Assembly: GCA_017480785.1 (NCBI GenBank)
Contig: JAFURZ010000006.1
Coordinates: 1 to 64,000, forward strand
Length of the DNA: 64,000 nucleotides
From: Bacteroidales bacterium
GTDB lineage: Bacteria > Bacteroidota > Bacteroidia > Bacteroidales > P3
Reading direction: 5' to 3'
The stretch's first letter is position 1. The number at the start of each line of letters is the position of its first letter. The notes beneath the pieces were generated by a model. That model searched no databases and was not told the DNA's origin. It worked only from the letters and a program-made list of their open reading frames with translations. The position numbers and the translations under genes are program-made. Shown piece after piece: positions 57,072 through 64,000 of this stretch.

Positions 57072-58757
57072 TCAGCGGCGGGGGACGGGGTGACCGGTGT
57101 TCTGCTGCCAGATGTCGAGGAAACGCCGGCTGACGGGGTCGACATACTCGCCGCGGGTGATGTGCCACTCGACGGGGAGGGCGGGCGGCGGGGTGAGGTC
57201 GGCACCGCCGACGGGCATCAGTTGCCAGCAGAAGCCACAGCAGCGTAGCCGGCCGGGGTAGAGGTAGGCGAAGCGCTGGTAGAAGTAGTGGGTGAAGTAG
57301 ACGGGCCGGTCGGCGGCGGTATTGACGAGGCGGAACACCTCTGGCCAGCCGGTGAGGCCGACGTTGTAGACGTCGACGTCGGTGCGGCGGCCCTCGACCT
57401 GCTGGAGGTACCAGAGGGGGAAGGTGTCGTTGTCGCCGAGGGTGATGAGTATGGCGTCGGGGTCGCACACGTCGAGGTGGGCGGCGGCGATGTCGTGCAC
57501 CGAGTGGCAGCGGCTGCGGTCGTGGTCGCTCCAGTTGCCCACGGCCAGGGTGAGGGGGGCCAAGAGGGCCAAGAGACGGAGCCAGCGGCGCGGCAGGGCG
57601 TCGGCTCCGATGCCTATCCAGAGGGCGAAGGCATAGAAGGAGAGCACGTAGACATAGTCGCGCGAGCGGGGCTCATAGCAGGGATGGTTGAGGTAGAGGT
57701 TGAGGATGATGCCGCCAAAGAGGAAAAGGAGCATGACAATCCAGAAGTCCAGCCGGCTGCGCTTGCGGTGCCGCCAGAGGCCCCACAGCCCGAGGAGGAA
57801 GGGGAGCACAAAGGGGACGATGCAGTGCCAGCGGAAGTTCTCGCGTCCGATGAAGTTGTACATCAGGTAGCGGCAGTACATGTAGCCCATCTGGTAGCCG
57901 ACACAGTAGACCACGTTGCCCACCACCCCGCGGGTGCCGAGGGTCCACTCGGCCCAGTTGGCGCTGTCGCGCTCGCGCCACATGCGGGGGTAGAGGGGCG
58001 CCTTGTCGTACTGCTCGCGGCGGAGGTAGGAGCCGAAGCTGTCGCCCAGCTCGTTGACGGGCGGGTCGGCGGCGGCGCGGAGGGGGATGATGGCATAGGG
58101 CGTGAGCCCCAGGAGGAAGAAGAGGAGCGAGAAAAGGACGACTCTAGACAGTCTGGATAATCTAGAGGTTCTAGAAATACTAGGAAAGACTGTCAGGGCC
58201 AGCGCCGGCAGGACGAGGAGGGTCATCAGGTGCACCCCCACCCCCAGGCCCAGAATCAGGGCCAGGAGCAGAAGCAGGCGGGGGTTGCCCGAGCGGCGGA
58301 AGCGGAGGGCCAGCCACACGTCGAGCGAGCAGCAGAGCATGGCCGGGGCATAGACCTCGCTCTCGACGGCCGAGAACCAGGCTGTGTCGCAGAAGAGGTA
58401 GCAGAGGGCGCCGATGGCAGCCCCGAAGGGGCGGCACCCGAACTCGCGCAGCGTCAGGTAGAGCACCCCCACCGTCACGCCGCCGCAGAGGGCGGAGAAG
58501 GCGTTGCTCAGAGGGGCTACCCACAGGGGATTGCCGAACGAGAGGAGCATGAAGAGGTGCGAGAGGAGCTGGTAGACGGGGGCGCCGGGGGGATGGCCCA
58601 CCCCGAGGGTCCAGCCAGTGGCGATGAACTCGCCGCAGTCCCACCACGAGGCCGAGCGGTCAATGGTGAGGAGGTAGACCAGCGTGGCGAAGGTCCCGAG
58701 GACGAGGCCGCCACGGGCTACCAGTTGACGACCGACTTGTTGAAGACGTCCTCGCAT
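57072..58757 (-). CDS. DUF2723 (GT117-like) membrane protein, short form
   Basis: The 561-residue membrane protein opens with the DUF2723 signature: SASWWDCGEFIATGWTLGVG, then HPPGAPVYQLLSHLF, and later WFSAVESEVYAPAML and NHPCYEPRSRDYVYVLSFYA. The family resembles protein O-mannosyltransferases and is proposed to glycosylate envelope proteins. Other Bacteroidota members are often about twice this length with extra C-terminal regions absent here. A TCTAGAGG micro-repeat (58142-58182) codes SISRTSRLSRLSR between helices. It overlaps lptE by 40 bases, so the true start may be downstream. Confidence 0.88.
   Translation of the reverse strand: MRGRLQQVGRQLVARGGLVLGTFATLVYLLTIDRSASWWDCGEFIATGWTLGVGHPPGAPVYQLLSHLFMLLSFGNPLWVAPLSNAFSALCGGVTVGVLYLTLREFGCRPFGAAIGALCYLFCDTAWFSAVESEVYAPAMLCCSLDVWLALRFRRSGNPRLLLLLALILGLGVGVHLMTLLVLPALALTVFPSISRTSRLSRLSRVVLFSLLFFLLGLTPYAIIPLRAAADPPVNELGDSFGSYLRREQYDKAPLYPRMWRERDSANWAEWTLGTRGVVGNVVYCVGYQMGYMYCRYLMYNFIGRENFRWHCIVPFVLPFLLGLWGLWRHRKRSRLDFWIVMLLFLFGGIILNLYLNHPCYEPRSRDYVYVLSFYAFALWIGIGADALPRRWLRLLALLAPLTLAVGNWSDHDRSRCHSVHDIAAAHLDVCDPDAILITLGDNDTFPLWYLQQVEGRRTDVDVYNVGLTGWPEVFRLVNTAADRPVYFTHYFYQRFAYLYPGRLRCCGFCWQLMPVGGADLTPPPALPVEWHITRGEYVDPVSRRFLDIWQQNTGHPVPRR
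58142..58182. repeat. TCTAGA micro-repeat inside the DUF2723 gene
   Basis: Units of TCTAGACAGTC, TCTAGAGG and TCTAGAAA encode a basic loop in frame between predicted membrane helices. Confidence 0.5.
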
Positions 58758-59224
58758 AGTTCGGAGACTATCTCGTTGACCAGTCCGCTTTCGACGGCGG
58801 AAAAATCCTGCGAGGCAGCATAGTCGCGGTAGCGCGAGAACGACTGCTCGAAGTCGGCGTCAGGATCGACGGTGTTGACAAAGCGCACCTTGATGGTGAT
58901 GGTGAGGCGGTTCATGCTGACCTCGTCGGACGAGGAGAGGGCCGAGGCGCGGGTGTCGTAGCCCACTATCTCGCCGCTCACCTGCAAGTCGCCCTCGTCG
59001 GTGGTCACGGTGAGGGGGGTCTGGCTGGCGAACATCTGGCGCAGGTCGTCGCTGAGCTTTTGGCTGAGCTGGGGGTTGACGGTGGAGGCATAGTTCGGGA
59101 AGTCGGCCACCGAGATAGTCTTGGCGCCGGGCGGGATGGAGGCACCGGTGAACGAGTAGCCCCCCGAGCAGCCCGCCACCAGCAGGCAGGCCAGCAGGCT
59201 AATAATCGCGCGAGTCTTCATCAA
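58718..59224 (-). CDS. lptE: LPS-assembly lipoprotein LptE, Bacteroidota type
   Basis: LptE plugs the LptD barrel and helps insert LPS in the outer membrane. The 168-residue protein has a signal segment ending in LLVAGCSGG (lipobox), then YSFTGASIPPGAKTISVADF, the family opening (Y-x-F-x-G). Two strands and a C-terminal helix (VNEIVSELCEDVFNKSV) follow. ATG 59224 is used; the next codon is also Met. It overlaps the small gene upstream by 26 bases and the DUF2723 gene downstream by 40. Confidence 0.9.
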   Translation of the reverse strand: MMKTRAIISLLACLLVAGCSGGYSFTGASIPPGAKTISVADFPNYASTVNPQLSQKLSDDLRQMFASQTPLTVTTDEGDLQVSGEIVGYDTRASALSSSDEVSMNRLTITIKVRFVNTVDPDADFEQSFSRYRDYAASQDFSAVESGLVNEIVSELCEDVFNKSVVNW

Positions 59225-59369
59225 TACGCTGTTCGTCTTCGAGCTGCCAGAGGAGGAAGCCCGACTCCTGTTGAATGTAGTTCAGCACGGCCACCTTGGT
59301 CATCAGGTCGGGCACGGCGGCCACTTCGCTGATGAGGCTGTCTATCTTTTCCTTGAAGGCTAAATCCAT
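59199..59369 (-). CDS. Small conserved-looking protein upstream of lptE
   Basis: This 56-residue acidic protein (MDLAFKEKIDSLISEVAAVP) has a helical first half and the tail QLEDEQRIDEDSRDY. It overlaps lptE by 26 bases on the same strand and lies 24 bases after the arginase-fold gene, so it is very likely translated with lptE. I do not recognise a family. Support is the tight overlap and good codon use. Confidence 0.6.
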   Translation of the reverse strand: MDLAFKEKIDSLISEVAAVPDLMTKVAVLNYIQQESGFLLWQLEDEQRIDEDSRDY

Positions 59370-59393
59370 AGTGTTGTCTGTATTGTGTGTGTG

Positions 59394-60575
59394 TTATCCG
59401 TTCAATCGGTTATAATAATGCCACCACAGTGGCGGTATCTCGTTCTCCTCCATGGCGTGGAGGTAGTCGGCATAGCTGCACGGCACGAGGGTGTGGGTGA
59501 GGTAGCGCTCGCGACGCTCGGCGTCCTCGCAGGGCACCTCCATCCACCAGCGGTCGCTCTTGAGGCTCTTGTGGAAGACTATCTCCATGCCGCTGTCGCC
59601 CAGCTGGACCGAGAAGTGCTTGAAGGCCTGCGGGTCGCGCGAGGGGAAGTCGCCCAAACGGTAGCAGAAGCCCTCGAGGAAGAACCACAGCGCCTGGGCC
59701 AGCATGTGGGCCGTCTGCTCGTCGCGGTCGCGGGCAGGCACCATCTCGAAGAGGCCGAAGCAGGTGGTCTTGTCGCTCATGCCGGCGAAACGGGCCAGCT
59801 GGCACAGCTGCTCGCCATAGAAGCCGTGGGGCGACGGGCAGGCCGCGGCGGGGGCGTCGCTCTGCCGCACGGCACTCACGTCGACCGCCACCACATCGCT
59901 GTAGCGCACCATGGGCTCGGCCAGCTCCAGGTTGGGCTGCAACTCGCCCAGACGGCGGGTGCTGAACTTCAGCTCCTCCATCAGCTGTATCATCTCACTC
60001 CCGACAAAGTAGGTCTGGTAGCCCAGATTGACATAGTCGAAAAGGTAGTTCGGCTGCTGCAGGATGATGTGCTGCAGGTAGTTGGCGCTGTTGATAGTGT
60101 CGCCCCCCTCGAGGTTGAAGCGGGGGTCGACCGAAGCGATGTTGATGACACGTCCCAGCACCTCGTAGGCCTTGTATATAGGGAAGACCAGGTCGTCGCT
60201 TCCGCCGAGGACGATGACCGTGCGGCCGTCCTCCAGCAGCTGCTGGAGCACCTCGATGACGGCGAAATAAGTATCTCTCACCTCCACGCCGGCGGCGATG
60301 TTGCCGAGGTCGACCAGTTTGAGGTCGGCATGGGGTTGGGCCAGTCGGTACAGCCTGCGGCGGATGAAGTCGGGGGCCGGGGCCGACCCGTGGCCGTCGA
60401 CCGAAGCGCGGTCCTCCTTCACGCCCAGCAGCACCAGCGGTGCCTGCCGCCAGTCGGGGAACGCCCCTCCGGCGGTATAGGCGTGGATGCTGTCGCCCAG
60501 CATGGGGCGGAACTCCTCGCTGCGGTAGTCCACCACGGCCGAATCTATCGGCTCAAAGTAGTTGCTCAGTTCCAT
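59394..60575 (-). CDS. Arginase/formimidoylglutamase-fold protein with altered metal site
   Basis: The 393-residue protein follows the arginase fold (APLVLLGVKEDRASVDGHGS at residues 46-65 and VIVLGGSDDLVFP). The usual metal ligands are changed: GGDHS is GGSDD, DxHxD is DPRFN, and the SxDxD site is AVDVSAV. Known Bacteroidota formimidoylglutamases have similar length. Loss of the His ligands suggests a different metal use or a non-hydrolytic role. The start at 60575 excludes a long antisense frame that overlaps PrsW. Confidence 0.75.
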   Translation of the reverse strand: MELSNYFEPIDSAVVDYRSEEFRPMLGDSIHAYTAGGAFPDWRQAPLVLLGVKEDRASVDGHGSAPAPDFIRRRLYRLAQPHADLKLVDLGNIAAGVEVRDTYFAVIEVLQQLLEDGRTVIVLGGSDDLVFPIYKAYEVLGRVINIASVDPRFNLEGGDTINSANYLQHIILQQPNYLFDYVNLGYQTYFVGSEMIQLMEELKFSTRRLGELQPNLELAEPMVRYSDVVAVDVSAVRQSDAPAAACPSPHGFYGEQLCQLARFAGMSDKTTCFGLFEMVPARDRDEQTAHMLAQALWFFLEGFCYRLGDFPSRDPQAFKHFSVQLGDSGMEIVFHKSLKSDRWWMEVPCEDAERRERYLTHTLVPCSYADYLHAMEENEIPPLWWHYYNRLNG

Positions 60576-60634
60576 AATATCCCTATAACGACAAAGCGCC
60601 CCTTTTATTGTGCCAAGGTTGTCAAAAAGCGTCT

Positions 60635-61399
60635 TTAAACGTTCCAGATGAAGCCGTCGAAGGGGCGGAGGCTGTCGAAGTCGTCCTCGCGGGAGCGTTC
60701 CTGCAGGCGCTTGATGCGTTTCAGGCCCCAACGCCACATCTTCACGTCGAACACCACGAAGACGATGAAAAGCACCGCCGTGACGCCGGTCGAGAGGAGA
60801 CTGTCGCTCCCGCTCAGGTTGCTGCTGACCATCAGCAGCGCGTCGTAGGTGCCGTGCAGGAGGACGGGATAGAGCAACGCCTTCCAGAGGTGGCCCCGTC
60901 GTCCGGCGGGGTCGAACTTGGCCAGCGAGACGTAGTAGCCCATAGTGACGGCAAAGAGGAAGTGGGCCGGCACTGCCAGCAGACCCCGCATCAGGGCCGT
61001 GGTCATCACGTCGCCGCCACCCATCACATAGCCTATATTCTCCACACAGGCGAAGCCCAGCGAGAGGAAGGCGGCATAGACGATGCCGTCGAAGTACTCG
61101 TCGAAGTGGGGGCTGCGCCAGATGACCCACAGCAGCAGCAAGAGCTTGCAGAGCTCCTCGCTCAGGCCCGCCACCACATAGCCGGTGAACACCCCATTGA
61201 GCACCGGCGCCGTCTCGGCCGACGGCCCCAGCGGCATAATCAACCCCTCCATCAGGCTCGCCGGTATCACGCTCAGGCAGCCGACGAAGAACGTCAGCAG
61301 CAGCTTGCCCAGCGGCTCGGGGTTCAGCCGGTCCTTCCGGTAGATGAAGTACAGCAGCAACACGACCGGCAATACAGCCGAAATAAATGCAATATTCAT
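60635..61399 (-). CDS. PrsW-family intramembrane protease-like protein
   Basis: The 254-residue membrane protein has about eight helices and the PrsW/CPBP-like motifs SEELCKLLLL (Glu-Glu), FACVENIGYV, AHFLFAVTMGYYV and LLHGTYDALL, which together form the proposed active site. PrsW in Bacillus cleaves an anti-sigma factor. The target here is unknown. ATG 61399 is chosen because upstream sequence holds a divergent promoter. Its C-terminal tail is basic, then acidic. Confidence 0.88.
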   Translation of the reverse strand: MNIAFISAVLPVVLLLYFIYRKDRLNPEPLGKLLLTFFVGCLSVIPASLMEGLIMPLGPSAETAPVLNGVFTGYVVAGLSEELCKLLLLLWVIWRSPHFDEYFDGIVYAAFLSLGFACVENIGYVMGGGDVMTTALMRGLLAVPAHFLFAVTMGYYVSLAKFDPAGRRGHLWKALLYPVLLHGTYDALLMVSSNLSGSDSLLSTGVTAVLFIVFVVFDVKMWRWGLKRIKRLQERSREDDFDSLRPFDGFIWNV

Positions 61400-61426
61400 G
61401 TCTTTGTCAATTAACCTATTCGGACT

Positions 61427-61475
61427 GCAAAGATACGACTTTTTTCCAATACACGGAAAAAAGTCGTATCTTTGC
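61427..61475. promoter_or_regulatory. Palindromic divergent promoter for PrsW-like gene and trpS
   Basis: Two 21-base arms (61427-61447 and 61455-61475) are perfect inverted repeats around a 7-base AATACAC centre. Each arm ends in TATCTTTGC, facing outward, so each is a -7 element; each T6 run lies where the other promoter needs its -33. Confidence 0.75.
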
Positions 61476-61498
61476 ACCTACGAAAACCAAAGACAATT

Positions 61499-62497
<999 letters not shown>

Positions 62498-62523
62498 GCG
62501 GCACACAAGCGCCTACAAACAGA

Positions 62524-62556
62524 GAGCGCCAGCCCTTGCGGGCCGGCGCTCCTTTT
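62524..62556. terminator. Intrinsic terminator after trpS
   Basis: GAGCGCCAGCCC pairs with GGGCCGGCGCTC around TTGC, then CTTTTC. It can also serve the convergent lipoprotein gene. Confidence 0.85.
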
Positions 62557-62576
62557 CTTGTCTGTCGGTCTTGACC

Positions 62577-62777
62577 TTATTCGGCGATAACGGCCTCGAC
62601 GGCACCTTCGACGATCTCCTCGACGGCGTTCTCGATGGTGGTGCTGTCAGCAACCTCCTCGACGGCGCACTCCACGGGAGCGGTGGTGTCGGCAACCTCT
62701 TCAGCGGCTTTGTTGTTGTTGCAAGCCACGAAACCGAACATACCGGCGATAGCCAGAGCGAATAAAACTTTCTTCAT
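62577..62777 (-). CDS. Small acidic lipoprotein
   Basis: This 66-residue protein has a signal segment ending in MFGFVACNNN (lipobox) and a very acidic mature part rich in Ala, Glu and Val (KAAEEVADTTAPVECAVEEV). Short lipoproteins of this type are abundant in Bacteroidales; function is unknown. The gap 62778-62951 upstream is AT-rich and shows no other gene. Confidence 0.8.
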   Translation of the reverse strand: MKKVLFALAIAGMFGFVACNNNKAAEEVADTTAPVECAVEEVADSTTIENAVEEIVEGAVEAVIAE

Positions 62778-62951
62778 TTCTTTGTTGTTTTAGGTTGTTA
62801 ATACTTTCTTAATTGTCTCTTTTTCAATGCGGTTTGTCGTGTCTGTCCGACCGAAAACCGAGTGCAAAAATACAACACTCCTTCAATACTGAAGGAAAAA
62901 TAATTATGAAATAATGTTAAAATCGGTATAAACTACTGATTGGCAGCAGCC

Positions 62952-63539
62952 TTACGGCAGCGGAACCAGACCATTGAAGCCCATGAAAGCCATGGCCAGG
63001 ATGCCGGCCGTCACCAGCGCGATGGGCACCCCTTTCATGCCGCGCGGCGTGCCGGTGAGGTCCAGCTGCTCGCGGATGCCGGCAAAGAGTATCAGCGCCA
63101 GCGCGAAACCCACGGCGATGGAGGCCGAGTAGACCACGCTCTCGAGGAAATTCATGTGCTTCTGTATCACCAGAATGGCCACACCCAGCACGGCGCAGTT
63201 GGTCGTAATCAGCGGAAGGAACACACCCAGTGCCTGATAGAGCGACGGGGCAATCTTCTTCAGCACTATCTCGACCATCTGCACCAGTCCGGCGATGACG
63301 AGGATGTAGGCTATCGTCTGGAGGTATTCAAGGTGCAAGGGTTCAAGCACATAGGTCATAATGAGCCAGGTCACCATCGTGGCCAGCAGCATGACAAACA
63401 GCACGGCGCCGCTCATGCCCACGCTCGACTTCACATCCTTGCTCACTCCCAGGAACGGGCAGATGCCAAGGAACTGAGCCAGAACGACATTGTTGACCAG
63501 AATGGCCCCTATGATGAGGGCGGGTATTGTGATTCCCAT
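62952..63539 (-). CDS. rnfA: Electron transport complex subunit RnfA
   Basis: RnfA is a six-helix subunit of the Rnf complex, which couples ferredoxin and NAD to ion pumping. The 195-residue product has NNVVLAQFLGICPFLGVSKD in the first helix pair and LITTNCAVLGVAIL in the second, each with the Cys typical of RnfA/RnfE. The LGICPFLGVS wording favours RnfA over NqrE. No other rnf gene lies within this window. It has its own promoter, whereas it is usually the last gene of the rnf operon. Confidence 0.9.
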   Translation of the reverse strand: MGITIPALIIGAILVNNVVLAQFLGICPFLGVSKDVKSSVGMSGAVLFVMLLATMVTWLIMTYVLEPLHLEYLQTIAYILVIAGLVQMVEIVLKKIAPSLYQALGVFLPLITTNCAVLGVAILVIQKHMNFLESVVYSASIAVGFALALILFAGIREQLDLTGTPRGMKGVPIALVTAGILAMAFMGFNGLVPLP

Positions 63540-63566
63540 AGTGATTTTTGTTTACAATTCGGACTG

Positions 63567-63598
63567 CAAAAGTACGAACATTTTCCGAACCGGCAAAA
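63567..63598 (-). promoter_or_regulatory. Promoter of rnfA
   Basis: TTTTG (complement of 63594-63598), 19 bases and TACTTTTG (complement of 63567-63574). The spacer contains GTTCGGAAAATGTTCG, nearly the same as upstream of the tRNA cluster and the zapA unit. Confidence 0.78.
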
Positions 63599-63643
63599 TT
63601 TTTTTTCGTCAGCACCCCGAAAAAAGGTGCCGTCACCCCCGCA

Positions 63644-63742
63644 TCAACTCCGACACAACTCCGACACAACTCCGACAATAGTCCGACAAAAAGCGTAAAA
63701 CTGTCGGAGTTGTGTCGGAGTTGTATCGGAGTTGTGTCGGAC
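63644..63742. repeat. 11-mer element, copy 7
   Basis: Three CAACTCCGACN units, the loop GTCCGACAAAAAGCGTAAAA, and three reversed TCGGAGTTGNN units form an almost perfect hairpin between rnfA and the nitroreductase gene. Confidence 0.88.
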
Positions 63743-63754
63743 TTTTGGGGGAGG

Positions 63755-64000
63755 CTACCAGCGGTTGTAGTGCACCCGCGAGGGGTCCCACTTGTCCTTG
63801 GGCTGGTTCTCGGTGGCGGGGTATCCGATGGGCACCACGGCATAGGGCACCACCGTCGGGGGCAGCTGGAGGGCTTTCTTGATGGGGTCCATGCGGTCCG
63901 GGTAGGGGTAGCAGGCCGTCCAGCAAGCGCCGAGGCCGTAGGCCTCGACGGCCAGCAGCAGGTTCTCGGTGGCGGCACCCATGTCGTCGCGCCACAGGTG
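63755..64000 (-). CDS. Nitroreductase family protein, partial
   Basis: The C-terminal part (about 80 residues) of a nitroreductase-fold FMN protein is in the window: HLWRDDMGAATENLLLAVEA, then GLGACWTACYPYPDRM and VVPIGYPATENQPKDKWD, typical of the family end. The N-terminal part lies beyond the window edge. The role (nitro compound, flavin or dehalogenase-like) cannot be given from this piece. Confidence 0.85.
   Translation of the reverse strand, partial: HLWRDDMGAATENLLLAVEAYGLGACWTACYPYPDRMDPIKKALQLPPTVVPYAVVPIGYPATENQPKDKWDPSRVHYNRW

Noticed and set aside
59394-61130. Extended 578-codon form of the arginase-fold gene
   Set aside because: The extra N-terminal 185 residues are an antisense reading of the PrsW-like gene; MELSNYFEP at 60575 is the natural start.

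Overview
The window reads as chromosome of a GC-rich member of the Bacteroidales (phylum Bacteroidota). Supporting signs are promoters of the Bacteroidota type (TTTG, a 19-base spacer, TAnnTTTG), an S46 peptidase of the DPP11 type, a TonB receptor / PnuT / thiamine diphosphokinase operon under a TPP riboswitch, Bacteroidota-type LptC and LptE, many short lipoproteins and a DUF6266 gene. Genus and species cannot be read from the sequence. Most of the window is GC-rich housekeeping DNA. Three stretches are more AT-rich and look acquired: about 9.6-12.6 kb, 48.6-51.1 kb and 53.4-55.3 kb.

Layout. 0-9.5 kb: flippase, fabD, manA, DPP11, a CNNM/CBS membrane protein and a carboxyltransferase, bounded by two inverted 302-bp copies of a non-coding repeat. 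9.6-12.6 kb: a lipoprotein island ending in a broken tail-fiber-like gene. 12.8-14.7 kb: TatD, a DUF2520 protein and a DUF2795 protein. 14.8-19.3 kb: an operon with mostly 4-base overlaps (S41 protease, TlpA-like, Mrp, NifU-like, cobalamin adenosyltransferase). 19.3-22.1 kb: Nudix hydrolase, EamA transporter and divergent purD. 22.1-25.7 kb: thiamine salvage operon. 25.7-26.1 kb: three tRNAs. 26.5-28.5 kb: fimbrillin-like lipoprotein with a C7 tract at its start. 28.5-32.6 kb: gpmA, lgt, rny, a 6S-like RNA, zapA and a coiled-coil gene. 33.1-43.3 kb: a long rightward envelope run (pth, coaX, an outer-membrane protein, a TPR protein, lptC, lpxD, two SGNH proteins, an MBOAT acyltransferase). 43.3-46.8 kb: a DUF6266 gene without a proper stop, HicAB, two lipoproteins and a RelE-like pair. 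46.8-55.3 kb: C69 dipeptidase, ORF6N protein, a possible structured RNA, lipoprotein, outer-membrane and inner-membrane proteins, and a WG-repeat protein. 55.4-64 kb: cysS, DUF2723 protein, lptE, a small conserved-looking gene, an arginase-fold protein, PrsW, trpS, a small lipoprotein, rnfA and a partial nitroreductase.

The functional themes are envelope building (lipid A and LPS export, lipoprotein maturation, O-acylation, TonB uptake), peptide use (DPP11, C69, S41) and vitamin salvage. The most unusual layer is non-coding. One intergenic repeat family, built from an 11-base unit around a hairpin, occurs seven times in 64 kb. A second family of about 95 bp occurs three times. Short imperfect micro-repeats sit in frame inside several housekeeping genes (tatD, thiN, pnuT, cysS, lptC, a DUF2723 gene) and inside two signal-peptide regions.
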